Virus record (IMG/VR): IMGVR_UViG_3300030102_005718
Coordinates: 1 to 42,040 of that record
Source of the DNA: a virus
DNA: 42,040 bases
Strand: one strand, 5' to 3'
Part shown: in pieces, positions 13,302 through 22,318 of the stretch
Position numbering within the stretch: position 1 is the stretch's first letter
Layout of the letters: the number at the start of each line of letters is the position of its first letter
Notes under the pieces: generated by a model
The model's database searches: none
Seen by the model: only the letters and a program-made list of their open reading frames with translations
Told to the model about the DNA's origin: nothing
Translations under genes and position numbers: made by a program

Positions 13302-14381
13302 ATGGCTGCTCCATTTCAGAATTATTCCGGCGGTGTCCTACTCGCGGACATCGTAAAAAGGAATAATCTCAGCACTTACGTGTCTGAGGCAATCAAAGAG
13401 CGCAGCTTGTTTATCAAGTCTGGCGCTGTTGTTCGTAACGCTCTTCTCGACTCTCGTGAAGGCGGTACACGCATTCAAGTCCCTGAGTTCAATCCAATCG
13501 CGCCAACAGAAGAAATTCTGGACGGTACAGCGACATGGGGAACTGGCGGCGCTGGTTACCTGACCCCTCAAAAAATCGGGACTGGCACCCAAATCGCCAC
13601 TATCTGCCATCGCGCATTTGCGTATGCAGTAGATGATCTGGCGGTTCTGGCAGCTGGTGAAGATCCGATGCTTCACATCCGCAACCAGCTTGCAGACGCA
13701 ATCAACAAGCTGAACAGCGCTCGTCTGTTCTCTCAGCTTGCTGGTTTGTTTGGCAGCGCTCTTTCTGCCAACGCCCTGGACAAGGGTGTTGCAGCCGCTT
13801 CTGGTGGCGCTGAGGCTAACTTCCTGACTGCTTCAACAGTCGCAGAAGCTCGCGCCAAACTCGGTGAGCGTGGTGATGAGCTGGACACCCTTGTTGTCCA
13901 CCCTTCTGTTGGCTTCTACCTGTATCAGGTTGGTCTGCTGACCTTCTCCACTTCAGCACTGTCTACTGGCGGTGCCGTGACCTGGGGTGGCGGCGGCGTT
14001 GGTGTTGGCGCTCGCTCTATTGGCGAGTTTGCTGGCATGAACGTGATCATGGACCCTGCAGTTAATACTGTGGCTCCTGGCACTGGCGGCCATCAGCGTG
14101 AGTTCTATTGCTATCTGACCAAGTCAGGAACCATCCTGGAAGGCCAGCAGCAAGAGCTTCGCATCGAAGCAGACAGAAACGTGCTCTCCAAGCAGGACGT
14201 CCTTTCTGTTGATTACCACTCTGCCTATCACGTAATGGGCACCAAGTGGGGTTCTGCTTCGGACAACCCGACCAACGCCAACCTGGCAACCTCTGGCAAC
14301 TGGGCTGCTACCTATGACATCGATCTGATCCCTATGGTTCAGGTCACTGTCAACAGCCCGCTGGATACCAGCACCATCTGA
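13302..14381 (+). CDS. Major capsid protein
   Basis: 359 residues. Starts MAAPFQNYSGGVLLADIVKR. The section with GTRIQVPEFNPI, the long helical stretch with AVDDLAVLAAGEDPMLHIR, and the glycine-rich loop GGGGVGVGARSIGEFAG fit an HK97-fold shell protein. It follows the scaffold and is followed by its own terminator. A weak inverted repeat (TACAAG / CTTGTA, 13255-13273) lies in its leader; no Shine-Dalgarno is visible. Confidence 0.92.
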   Translation: MAAPFQNYSGGVLLADIVKRNNLSTYVSEAIKERSLFIKSGAVVRNALLDSREGGTRIQVPEFNPIAPTEEILDGTATWGTGGAGYLTPQKIGTGTQIATICHRAFAYAVDDLAVLAAGEDPMLHIRNQLADAINKLNSARLFSQLAGLFGSALSANALDKGVAAASGGAEANFLTASTVAEARAKLGERGDELDTLVVHPSVGFYLYQVGLLTFSTSALSTGGAVTWGGGGVGVGARSIGEFAGMNVIMDPAVNTVAPGTGGHQREFYCYLTKSGTILEGQQQELRIEADRNVLSKQDVLSVDYHSAYHVMGTKWGSASDNPTNANLATSGNWAATYDIDLIPMVQVTVNSPLDTSTI

Positions 14382-14397
14382 TCTTGATCAGAGCAAA

Positions 14398-14431
14398 GGC
14401 CCTACCATTAGGTGGGGCCACCTTCTTTTTT
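14398..14431 (+). terminator. Terminator / attenuator after the capsid gene
   Basis: Nine-pair stem GGCCCTACC / GGTGGGGCC (one G-T pair), loop ATTA, and a T-rich tail with seven T residues at 14425-14431. It lies inside the late operon right after the capsid gene, so it probably acts as a partial terminator that keeps capsid mRNA more abundant than that of the connector and tail genes. Confidence 0.85.
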
Positions 14432-14435
14432 AACT

Positions 14436-14966
14436 ATGGCTGCCACGATTAACGCCACTCTCAGCAGCGCGTCAGCCAATAGCTACGTGACACTGGCTGA
14501 AGCCAACGCTTATTTTGAGACCGTCCCAAAAAGCACCAACTGGGACAACAAGCCTGACGACAGCAAAAATCGTGCATTGATTTCAGCTACGCGCTGGATT
14601 GATACGTTTCAGTTTTATGGGGATCGCTGCGATAACTCGCAAGCTCTTAATTGGCCTAGAAACAACTACCACGTTGATCGAGTAGAGCTTTCTTGCAGCA
14701 CTATCCCAAATGACATTAAATACGCTACATACGAGTTAGCTAACGCACTGGCTAATGACACGGACGCGATTACAGGGTCTACCGGCGATACGGGGCTATA
14801 CGAGCAGGTCAAGCTCGGTGAGCTGGAAGTTAAGTACAACACTTCTAGCCAGGCTACGGGGCAGGTCAACAATGTTTTTGATGTTTACCCTTGGCTCCAG
14901 TCTTATCTTGGTGCTTATTGCTCTGGTGGGAGCGGAAGTTACCAAATTCGTACCGTGAGGGGTTGA
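14436..14966 (+). CDS. Head-tail adaptor protein (DnaT-like family)
   Basis: 176 residues, ATG at 14436 just after the terminator; upstream in-frame codons run through the terminator stem and were discarded. Contains ANSYVTLAEANAYFETV, then LISATRWIDTFQF, QALNWPRNNYHVD and IKYATYELANALAND. This pattern is known from phage head-tail connectors often labelled DnaT-like ssDNA binding. It should bind the portal face and build the neck. Confidence 0.8.
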   Translation: MAATINATLSSASANSYVTLAEANAYFETVPKSTNWDNKPDDSKNRALISATRWIDTFQFYGDRCDNSQALNWPRNNYHVDRVELSCSTIPNDIKYATYELANALANDTDAITGSTGDTGLYEQVKLGELEVKYNTSSQATGQVNNVFDVYPWLQSYLGAYCSGGSGSYQIRTVRG

Positions 14967-14967
14967 G

Positions 14968-15387
14968 ATGGCTGGCCAGTTAGACAGTTTGTTTAGGAGT
15001 GTCGCAAGCACTATAGTCAAAGACCTTGGCGCAGCTTTAGACACAACTATCACTTATACTTGCAAAAAAAATCCAACGTACAATGTTGAGACTGGCGATC
15101 TAACAACTTCTGATCAAATTTATTCTGGCTTAAATGTTCCCATTGAATTTATTGATTCTGAGGAAAGAGAAAGCTCTGAACAGCGAAGAGCAAAGCTGTA
15201 TTTGGCTCCGGGCATGATTGGCGACTCTCAGCCTACGTTTGAAGATACGGTTTCGCTGGAATATGGAGGCACAGCATCAGTAGGCAGATCTACGTTTTTT
15301 GGCGCTGGCCGTGAAGGGCAAATCGTTGATATTCGCACGTATAGAGGCGGACAAGAGTATTTGTATATTCTTGAGGTGGTGTTCTAA
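14968..15387 (+). CDS. Head closure (stopper) protein, probable
   Basis: 139 residues, one base after the adaptor stop. Beta-rich, with a middle segment SLEYGGTASVGRSTFF and end RTYRGGQEYLYILEVVF. Size and position between the adaptor and an HK97 gp10-like protein suit a head-closure protein that holds DNA in the filled head. Assignment rests mainly on gene order. Confidence 0.65.
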   Translation: MAGQLDSLFRSVASTIVKDLGAALDTTITYTCKKNPTYNVETGDLTTSDQIYSGLNVPIEFIDSEERESSEQRRAKLYLAPGMIGDSQPTFEDTVSLEYGGTASVGRSTFFGAGREGQIVDIRTYRGGQEYLYILEVVF

Positions 15388-15860
15388 TGGCAAAGGGCGG
15401 CATTGGTCAGATTGTGACTGACCTTGAGCAGCAGCTCAATAGAGATTTCAATGCTTTGATTGGCCTTACTGTTGAAGGTCTATCTTCTAAGATAAGCCCA
15501 GTAGATACAGGATTTTTTGCGTCTAGCTGGAAGGCATCTACGCAAAGGCCGCAGGCAAAGGATAAAAAAACCGAGCCTTGGTCAAAATATGATAAAGGTT
15601 CGAACAAAGGAACTATTCAGCCGCGTTATCCAATCCCTGCGTTCAACTACAAAAGGCAGCCGACTGTATATGTTGGTAATACCGCTGAATATGCTTTGCA
15701 GGCTCTTGCTTCGCCTAAATCAAAGGTTGCTTTGTTCGTACAGGGCGAAATGAGAGATTTGGTTAGCGGCACATTCCAAGAAAAAAGGGCCGGTAGGATT
15801 TTTGCTCAAACTGGCCAGCGCTCAGTCGCACCTATTAATTATGAACAACTTGGTGGTTAA
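15387..15860 (+). CDS. Tail completion protein, HK97 gp10-like
   Basis: 157 residues, ATG overlapping the previous stop (TAATG). The segment SSKISPVDTGFFASSWKAST is the hallmark of HK97 gp10-like proteins ('PvdTG.l..S.'). It is followed by a loop and the conserved-type VYVGNTAEYA. It joins the neck to the tail. Confidence 0.82.
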   Translation: MAKGGIGQIVTDLEQQLNRDFNALIGLTVEGLSSKISPVDTGFFASSWKASTQRPQAKDKKTEPWSKYDKGSNKGTIQPRYPIPAFNYKRQPTVYVGNTAEYALQALASPKSKVALFVQGEMRDLVSGTFQEKRAGRIFAQTGQRSVAPINYEQLGG

Positions 15861-15863
15861 GCT

Positions 15864-16292
15864 ATGACTCTTGTAAATGCTCGCGCTGCTTTTGAAAAAG
15901 CTGTGACTGACGCGGTTGCGGCAGCTGATTCAAGCGTTTCGATGGTGTATGACAACGTTCGTTTTACAACGCCTGGCAAGACTAAAAAATACGTTGTGAT
16001 GAGCGTCAACTTCAACCGTTCAACGTTGCAAAATCAAGGTGCTGCGTCTGACTATTACAGTGGTGTGATTCAGTGCAACGTTTACGTCCCAAAATCAGGT
16101 GGAACGGCTGCGCTGTCTGCGATTAGCGAATCTGTTATTGATGGCTTGACCTCAGTAAACGCTGCTGGCTATACAGACACGTTTAGCGTTTCTCCAAGGG
16201 TTATGGATATCACAGGGCCAAGCCCTGTTGAACTAGAGGACAGAGCGCATTTCCTGGGTCTTATTTCTTGTCAATTTACTGCAGTCGTGTAG
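15864..16292 (+). CDS. Tail terminator protein
   Basis: 142 residues. N-terminal helix (ARAAFEKAVTDAVAAAD), then strands (KYVVMSVNFNRSTL, YYSGVIQCNVYVP) and a C-terminal strand (HFLGLISCQFTAVV). This matches gpU/DUF4128-type tail terminators that cap the tail tube and set its end. Correct place before the tail chaperone genes. Confidence 0.78.
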   Translation: MTLVNARAAFEKAVTDAVAAADSSVSMVYDNVRFTTPGKTKKYVVMSVNFNRSTLQNQGAASDYYSGVIQCNVYVPKSGGTAALSAISESVIDGLTSVNAAGYTDTFSVSPRVMDITGPSPVELEDRAHFLGLISCQFTAVV

Positions 16293-16318
16293 TATATTGA
16301 TCGAAACGATATTGATTT

Positions 16319-16672
16319 ATGCGTGCCAGCGAACTGCTTCGGAATAAGTTTGGCGTTAGCCAGCTTTATAAGTACGAAGTCAAGGAAGGCGACGAGGTAG
16401 TGCTTGAGGTGTTTTGGCACCCGCTCACCATTGAAGAACGCGAATCGATTCAAACAAAAATTGACGCCAATGAAAGCAAGGATTTTGCTTTGGGTTTGAT
16501 GATTGAAAAAGCGCTGGACGAAGACGGTCGGCGTATGTTCCAGGATGGAGAGGTGGCCATTCTGAGAAGGACTGTAGCCGCTTCTATCCTCCAAGAAATT
16601 CAGCTTGCCATGTTGAACTCTGGAACGGAACACAAGGTGGAGGAAGCGAAAGCAGACCTCAAAAGCAAGTAA
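16319..16672 (+). CDS. Tail assembly chaperone (gpG-like)
   Basis: 117 residues. Starts MRASELLRNKFGVSQLYKY; the middle (FWHPLTIEERESIQTK) and the helical C-terminus with RTVAASILQEIQLAMLN are typical of gpG-type chaperones. These coat the tape measure protein during tail building and are absent from the finished particle. The stop is at 16670. The continuing frame beginning at 16665 is expected to be added by ribosomal frameshifting. Confidence 0.85.
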   Translation: MRASELLRNKFGVSQLYKYEVKEGDEVVLEVFWHPLTIEERESIQTKIDANESKDFALGLMIEKALDEDGRRMFQDGEVAILRRTVAASILQEIQLAMLNSGTEHKVEEAKADLKSK

Positions 16673-16859
16673 GGACTGGTATTTTATTTTCTTCTTGGCA
16701 AAGGAGCTGGGCATGACGGTTGCTCAGCTTTCGCGTGATTTGACGCAAGAAGAGCTGGTCGGCTGGGCTGCTTACTTCGAGCTGCATAACGAGCAGCAGG
16801 AGAAGGCAATCCAGAACGCTAAAGCAGGTAGAGGGGCGCGAACGATGGGTGGGCGGTAG
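16665..16859 (+). CDS. T-domain extension made by ribosomal frameshift
   Basis: 64 codons in the +1 (equivalently -2) frame relative to the upstream gene, open from 16617 to the TAG at 16857. Product segment WYFIFFLAKELGMTVAQLSR, then LTQEELVGWAAYFELH and a Gly/Arg end, is the classic gpT extension. No good independent start precedes it. A run CTC AAA AGC at 16658-16666 would let tRNA-Lys slip forward one base on AAAA with perfect re-pairing. Lambda uses -1 instead, so this site differs. Confidence 0.78.
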   Translation, partial: ASKDWYFIFFLAKELGMTVAQLSRDLTQEELVGWAAYFELHNEQQEKAIQNAKAGRGARTMGGR

Positions 16860-16889
16860 ACTGGAGCACAAGGCTCTACGTGTTTCGCT

Positions 16890-19709
16890 GTGGCTAACTA
16901 CAACGTAGATATTGAATTTGCGATTAAAGGCCAGCGCAGTTTAAATCAAGTAAGAAATTCGCTTTCGCAAATAAATCAATTAACTCAAAATTTAAAGCCT
17001 TTAAATTTACTTGCACCAGGAGGTGGAACATTAAAGGCCCAAAAGCTAGCCGATCAAATTAGGCAGGCGATGAAGCCGCTTAAAGATTTTGCAAGAGAGG
17101 CCCAAAACGGTACTAAGCAGTATTCAAATACTTTGGCGGGAGCTACTTCTCAGGCCCGAACATTTGAAACGGTTTTAAAAAATGTCAAAGTTGCTGCTGG
17201 GGGTTACTCAAGACAGGTTTCAGAGGTCAAAGGATTTGCAGATGCTTTCGCTCAGGCTAGTGCCCAAGCAGAGCGCCTTAATAGGAACTTAGACAGGCTA
17301 AAGCAAGATGCTTTGCAAAAAGCAGGGCTTCCTATCGGCCCAACATCACAGCTTGGGACACTTGAAGCTGATCTAGGGAGAATAGAGTTTGAAAAAAGGA
17401 AAAGAGAGCAATACAGGCGTCCTATAGGCCCGGCACGTCCAGAAAGTAAACCGCGCCGGAGCGGGGGTAGATTTTTACAAAGCAGTCTTGCCCAAAACTT
17501 AGCTCTTGGCGGCGGTTTCCCGCTGTTGTTTGGCGGTGGAGCCGGCTCAATTTTAGGTGGCTTGGCAGGTAGCGCAGGCGGCTTTGGCGGTCAAATTCTT
17601 GGCAGTGCTCTTGGCCAGCAAATTGATAAACTGGCTGAAAGCTCTATAAGAACAGGGCGAGCGCTTAATAACGCAACCGATCAACTAGACGAACTTGTTA
17701 ATTCACTAGGCGCACTAGGATCAAAACTTTCTACAGACTTAAGTGTACTTCAAAGTTTAGGACTAGGGAGTGTTGCTGGAGCGGCGGGGGTTGAGGCATT
17801 TAATGTTTCCGTAGGTGCGGGCAGAGCAAAAGCACTTAAAGATGTAGGCAAAGCTTCTCAGGAGTTTGAAAACGGTATAGCAAAATTAGGCACAGCTATA
17901 AATGGGCTTGTTGCTGGCCCTTGGGCAGCACTTTTACGTGGTGTAGGCAATTTGGCGGCGTCTATATCTGGTATAAAATCTCAAGATGAGCTAGAAAGCA
18001 GATTAACTGAATTAAGATCAGATCTTGCATCTGTGCCAACCGGTAGAACCGGTAGAAAAGGTGCTTCTGACAACAGGACAAGAAATAGAATAGCGCTAGA
18101 AATACTTAGGCTTGAAGAACAATTAGGTGTAGTTACTGCAGAAAATTTAGACACAAACCAACTAATAACAGACGAAATAAACAGACAGGTAGCAGCAGCT
18201 GAGCAGGTTACAGCTGCTGTTGAGGGAGAGCTTACAAATAGAAGAGACGTTCAAGCAGCTGTGCAAGGTCAAGTGGCTGTGCTAAAAGCCACCAACGAGC
18301 TGAAAAAAATACAATTAAATCTAGACAATGAGAGCAATGAAGCAAAAAGAAAGCAGCTGGAACTTGACAAAAAGTTAGCTGAGGAAGCTAAAAAACAAGC
18401 TGAAGCAGCAAAAAGAAATGCAGTAGAGCAGGCACGTCGTCAAATTGAGCGGGATGAACTGTCAGCTAAATCTCGTGACTCTAAAGCTGTTGCAAGTATG
18501 CTTGGTTTACAAAGAGATTTTGACAAAGTCCAAAAGGGCACACTAGCCTCTCAAGAAAGAGGATTAATTTTATATATAAATCAAAGAGATATACAAAGAA
18601 AAATTCTTATTGACCAACAAGAACTTGAACAAAAATACGTATTAGAAGCCAAACTTAAAGAAAAATTACTTGAAGCGCAGGAAAAAGAGCTTCAGTTATT
18701 CGACAAAAAAACTAATCTGCAAATAGATATAAACGAAGCTGCTAATTTTGAAAGAAACGATCGTCAAAAGGCTGTTGAGCAAGCGAGAACCCTATTAACT
18801 CTAGAAGCAGAAATAAATGCAGAAAGATCAAAACGAGCTACCGATCCAGAGTATATGCTGAGTTTCGCCGCAGCGGGACTTGGATTTTTCTCTCAAAGTG
18901 CAAAACTTGAAGCCGATCAAATAGCAGATCGTACAGCTCAACTAGCAACGTACGACGAGCAGCTGGCAAGCTTAAAGCAGCGTTTGGCTGACGCTAACGA
19001 AGTTGGCTCTGGTGCAAGTGGAGACCTTAAATTTAATTTAGGCCAGGATATAAAACAGCTTGAAATTGCACGCGACAATTTTGAGCGTCTACAGCCTGAA
19101 ATCGACGAAGCAGCGCTGGCACAGGCACGATTTAACGACGCGCTTGCAATAACGACACCGCTAACAGACTCACTGTTTAGCAGTCTTGTAGCCGTTGTTG
19201 ATGGAACGAAGACGGCAGAGGAAGCCTTCGCTGATTTCTTGAGGAATATTTCAGACTTGCTGTTGCAGACAGCGCAACAGATGATTGCCCAATACATTGC
19301 TTTGGGCATTGCGCGTCAGTTCGCCGGCATCCCTGGAGGCTACGGCCTGCCAGGGGGCGGGATGTCTTTTGGTGGTTCAGGCGCTGCTCCTGCAGGATTA
19401 AACACTTCCAACCTGACAGGTTTCTTTAATCCAAGTGCATTTACAGGCAGAGCTAATGGCGGCTCAGTTTCTGGCGGCCAGCCTTACTTGGTTGGAGAGC
19501 GTGGTCCTGAGCTGTTCGTTCCAGGGGCTCAAGGCAACATTGTCCCGAACAGTGCGATGGGAGGCGTAAACGTAGGTACGATCAACATATCCGTTGAGAA
19601 CACCGGAGAGCAGTTGTCACCGCGAGCCCAAAAGCAGTTGGCAGGCCAGGTCAAAGGCATTGTTCTTGGTACGCTTGCTAATGAAAGACGCAGCGGAGGG
19701 ATCTTGTAG
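16890..19709 (+). CDS. Tape measure protein
   Basis: 939 residues, GTG start at 16890. It sets tail length and passes through the tail to help DNA entry. Helical N-terminus (LNQVRNSLSQINQLTQNL), a glycine-rich hydrophobic segment around residues 205-250 (LALGGGFPLLFGGGAG), long coiled coils from about 390 to 700, and a lambda-like C-terminus with GGSVSGGQPYLVGERGPELF. At roughly 1.5 angstrom per residue the tail would be about 140 nm. The gene is clearly A-rich compared with its neighbours. Confidence 0.93.
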   Translation: MANYNVDIEFAIKGQRSLNQVRNSLSQINQLTQNLKPLNLLAPGGGTLKAQKLADQIRQAMKPLKDFAREAQNGTKQYSNTLAGATSQARTFETVLKNVKVAAGGYSRQVSEVKGFADAFAQASAQAERLNRNLDRLKQDALQKAGLPIGPTSQLGTLEADLGRIEFEKRKREQYRRPIGPARPESKPRRSGGRFLQSSLAQNLALGGGFPLLFGGGAGSILGGLAGSAGGFGGQILGSALGQQIDKLAESSIRTGRALNNATDQLDELVNSLGALGSKLSTDLSVLQSLGLGSVAGAAGVEAFNVSVGAGRAKALKDVGKASQEFENGIAKLGTAINGLVAGPWAALLRGVGNLAASISGIKSQDELESRLTELRSDLASVPTGRTGRKGASDNRTRNRIALEILRLEEQLGVVTAENLDTNQLITDEINRQVAAAEQVTAAVEGELTNRRDVQAAVQGQVAVLKATNELKKIQLNLDNESNEAKRKQLELDKKLAEEAKKQAEAAKRNAVEQARRQIERDELSAKSRDSKAVASMLGLQRDFDKVQKGTLASQERGLILYINQRDIQRKILIDQQELEQKYVLEAKLKEKLLEAQEKELQLFDKKTNLQIDINEAANFERNDRQKAVEQARTLLTLEAEINAERSKRATDPEYMLSFAAAGLGFFSQSAKLEADQIADRTAQLATYDEQLASLKQRLADANEVGSGASGDLKFNLGQDIKQLEIARDNFERLQPEIDEAALAQARFNDALAITTPLTDSLFSSLVAVVDGTKTAEEAFADFLRNISDLLLQTAQQMIAQYIALGIARQFAGIPGGYGLPGGGMSFGGSGAAPAGLNTSNLTGFFNPSAFTGRANGGSVSGGQPYLVGERGPELFVPGAQGNIVPNSAMGGVNVGTINISVENTGEQLSPRAQKQLAGQVKGIVLGTLANERRSGGIL

Positions 19710-20230
19710 TGACCTATATCGCCTTTAATGACATACCGCTATCTCCGTCTTTGACTCAAAAGCGTTCACAGCGCGTCCAGCGGGCACAGTTTGGGGATGG
19801 TTACAGCCAGGTTTTAACTGATGGGCTTAACGCTGAGCAAGAGACTTGGGACTGTCAAACCATTCCTTTGACGTTTGCAGAAATTAATTCTCTAGAAAGT
19901 TTTCTGCTAGAACAAAAAGGCCAGCCAATTGCCTGGACTCCTCCTTACAACACTAAAACATTTTCAAAGCCTTTTTCTAGTGGAGTTTTGCGTCTTGGAT
20001 ACACAAACATAAGCTCTTTAGTGTTGACTGGATACACCCGGCCATCGAACTATACGGCTAATTTATTGACAGGCCTGCTTGAGTCTGTTGACATTCCAAA
20101 TGGCACAAACATCCCAATAACTTTGACTTTGGCTGCGAAAAACTTTTTGCTTGCAGAAGGCTGGCAAATTACTACGATTGATTCTGCTTATGCTGTTTTG
20201 TCGTTTTCTTTGGTGAGGGTTTATATATGA
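19709..20230 (+). CDS. Minor tail protein, lambda gpM-like
   Basis: 173 residues, GTG start overlapping the tape measure stop (TAGTG). Contains RVQRAQFGDGYSQVLTDGLN and the segment ETWDCQTIPLTFAEI, which are typical of gpM and related distal tail proteins. Beta-rich throughout. Works at the tail tip with the L, K, I and J products. Confidence 0.85.
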   Translation: MTYIAFNDIPLSPSLTQKRSQRVQRAQFGDGYSQVLTDGLNAEQETWDCQTIPLTFAEINSLESFLLEQKGQPIAWTPPYNTKTFSKPFSSGVLRLGYTNISSLVLTGYTRPSNYTANLLTGLLESVDIPNGTNIPITLTLAAKNFLLAEGWQITTIDSAYAVLSFSLVRVYI

Positions 20231-20934
20231 CTCAGGCTCCTCCAAACGCTGAAACTTTTAAGACTGAGCTGCCTCAGGTAATTGATTTATTCACGCTTGA
20301 TATTTCGCCAATTTTGCCGCCAGCTTCTTCAGATCAAAGTATTTACAGGTTTGCAAACTGGTCTCAGGTGAATGGGCAAGACGTTGTTTACAAGACAAAC
20401 ACCTATACAGCTCTTCCGCTAGAAGCAGACGGATTTGAGCTAAACACTTCAGGTCAGCTTGCGCGGCCAACATTGAATTTTGCGAATGTAGGGCTTGGCA
20501 TTACTGCTTTAACTAACACTTATGATGATTTGGTAGGCGCTACGGTTCAACGCATCAGGACTTTGTCTACCTACTTGGATGGTGAGCCAGACGCAGACCC
20601 CAATGCTTTTTGGGGGCCTGATGAGTGGGTCGTTGAGCAAAAAAGCAATGAAACCAAGCTTGTGGTGTCTTTCCAGCTAGCAATACCTTTTGACCTTGAG
20701 GGCAGAGCCTTGCCTGGCAGAAGATTGCTCAGAGAGCAGTGTCAGTGGATTTATAAAAGCGATATTGGCTGTGGCTATTCAGGTAGCCCTTTCTTTGATG
20801 CAAATGATCGGCCAGTGTCTTTCCCGGAACAAGACGTTTGCGGCAAGCGTTTGACAAGTTGCAAGCTACGATTTGGCAATACCTCAAGGCTGCCTTTTGG
20901 CGGCTTCCCTGGACTAACCGATTCAGTGGGCTGA
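20227..20934 (+). CDS. Minor tail protein, lambda gpL-like (Fe-S type)
   Basis: 235 residues, ATG overlapping the previous stop (ATGA). The C-terminal domain has four spaced cysteines, Cys172 (REQCQW), Cys182 (IGCGYSG), Cys205 (DVCGKRL) and Cys212 (SCKLRFGN). This is the arrangement by which lambda gpL binds a [4Fe-4S] cluster. It forms part of the tail tip hub. Confidence 0.9.
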   Translation: MTQAPPNAETFKTELPQVIDLFTLDISPILPPASSDQSIYRFANWSQVNGQDVVYKTNTYTALPLEADGFELNTSGQLARPTLNFANVGLGITALTNTYDDLVGATVQRIRTLSTYLDGEPDADPNAFWGPDEWVVEQKSNETKLVVSFQLAIPFDLEGRALPGRRLLREQCQWIYKSDIGCGYSGSPFFDANDRPVSFPEQDVCGKRLTSCKLRFGNTSRLPFGGFPGLTDSVG

Positions 20935-20936
20935 TC

Positions 20937-21659
20937 ATGCTTTCTTCTTTTGCGAATCCAACCAATAGCAGCCAGCAATCCAAGATTCGCCAGTGCTCAG
21001 AGGCCGCGCATCCAGCAGAAGCCTGTGGGTTCATTCTGAAAAATGAACAGGTTGTTGAATGCACCAACATTTCAACAGAACAAAATTCTTTCAAGATAAG
21101 CGCTGAAGAAACAGCTCTTTACCTGGACGACGCAAAAGCTTCTTGGCATAGCCACGCCGATTACGCAACGGTAAGTTTTGCCGATATTAATGCGTCAAAA
21201 GCATTGAATTTGCCATATGCAGTTTTTAATTGTGCAGGTACGGAGCATTTTTATTTTGATCCAAGCCAAGGGGCGGGCTTGCTTGGCCGACCATGGCTTT
21301 ATGGAGGGTACGATTGTTATTCAGCAGTGCGAGATTGGTATAGCCAAGAGATGGGTGTTGAGATGAAAGATTATGAGCGTTTATATGAGGGAGAATGGAC
21401 TCAAAGAGGGTTTACACACTTCGAGGATAATTTTAAGGCCGAAGGGTTTACCAGAATCCCGCCTCATTGGCCTTTGGAACGGGGGGACGTTTTATTAATG
21501 AAAATCAAAAATGACCATGTCTGCAATCATGTTGCAGTGATAGAAGACCCAGATGCCAACCAGATTTATCAGCATTTGGTCGATCGCGAATCAGGGATTA
21601 TGACTTTTGGCAGTTATTTCCGCGATAATACGACCATGGCCGTTCGCCGTATTGCTTAA
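20937..21659 (+). CDS. Tail tip peptidase, lambda gpK-like (JAB + NlpC/P60)
   Basis: 240 residues from the ATG at 20937. An upstream in-frame start at 20838 lies deep in the L gene and was rejected. N-terminal JAB/MPN metalloprotease: Glu28 (AEACGF), His71 and His73 (WHSHAD), Ser80 and Asp83. C-terminal NlpC/P60 cysteine peptidase: Cys127 (YDCYSAV) and His198 (CNHVAVIED). The second domain should cut peptidoglycan cross-bridges during entry; the first probably processes tail proteins. Confidence 0.92.
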   Translation: MLSSFANPTNSSQQSKIRQCSEAAHPAEACGFILKNEQVVECTNISTEQNSFKISAEETALYLDDAKASWHSHADYATVSFADINASKALNLPYAVFNCAGTEHFYFDPSQGAGLLGRPWLYGGYDCYSAVRDWYSQEMGVEMKDYERLYEGEWTQRGFTHFEDNFKAEGFTRIPPHWPLERGDVLLMKIKNDHVCNHVAVIEDPDANQIYQHLVDRESGIMTFGSYFRDNTTMAVRRIA

Positions 21660-22318
21660 TGGTTACGATCCGATTTGTGGGAGAAGCTGGACGAAGGTTT
21701 GGTCGCAGGTTCCAGCTGGCTATTAAGACGCCAGCAGAGGCGTTACGGGCGTTGATGCTTCAAATTCCTGGCCTGCGTGAGTATTTGCTTCAGTCAGGCG
21801 AGCGAGGCATCAATTGGAAGGTCATTACCGATTACTCGCCAGGGGGCATCGAAGAAGAGCAATTGCTATGGCCTGTCAGCAAACGGCTAGTGCTTGCACC
21901 AGTGCCCGTGGGCCGTGGTGCGGTGGGCAGGATCATTGCTGGGGTGGCATTAGTTGCTGCTGCGATTGTGTTTGCCCCGGCTGGAGCTGGATTTTTGGGC
22001 TTAGGCTCTGGTCTAGCTGGGGGCTTTTTGGGTGCAACAGGCTCAGCGATTGTTGGAACGATTGGCGTTTCTTTGCTGTTTGGCGGCGTTGCTGAGCTTC
22101 TGACGCCTACTCCAAAGCTCCCATCGGTAAAGGGGAATAGCTTTGGCGGAGCTTCTACTTCAGGCCGCAGTTTAGAAGAGCAATTAAATTCTTTTACCTT
22201 TGACAAGTCAAACGCCAATACCGTTCAAGGCGAGTGCGTGCCTGTCCTATATGGCGAACGTATCATTGGTGCATTGCCTGTCCTCTCGTTTGGACTTGAA
22301 CTTCAAAACTTCTTGTGA
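21659..22318 (+). CDS. Tail assembly protein, lambda gpI-like
   Basis: 219 residues, start overlapping the previous stop (TAATG). The N-terminal part (FVGEAGRRFGRRFQLAIKTP) resembles a ubiquitin-like fold. A long Gly/Ala hydrophobic section follows (residues about 95-150, IIAGVALVAAAIVFAPAGAG), and then GGASTSGRSLEEQLNSF and LYGERIIGALPV. Both features are standard for gpI, needed at the tail tip and possibly ejected. Confidence 0.88.
   Translation: MVTIRFVGEAGRRFGRRFQLAIKTPAEALRALMLQIPGLREYLLQSGERGINWKVITDYSPGGIEEEQLLWPVSKRLVLAPVPVGRGAVGRIIAGVALVAAAIVFAPAGAGFLGLGSGLAGGFLGATGSAIVGTIGVSLLFGGVAELLTPTPKLPSVKGNSFGGASTSGRSLEEQLNSFTFDKSNANTVQGECVPVLYGERIIGALPVLSFGLELQNFL

Noticed and set aside
20838-20936. 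N-terminal extension of the gpK-like protein
   Set aside because: The extra 33 residues overlap the Fe-S domain of the L gene in another frame; the ATG at 20937 gives the usual JAB start.
21832-22218. Minus-strand 128-codon frame rich in Pro and Ala
   Set aside because: Exact shadow of the Gly/Ala-rich section of the gpI-like gene.
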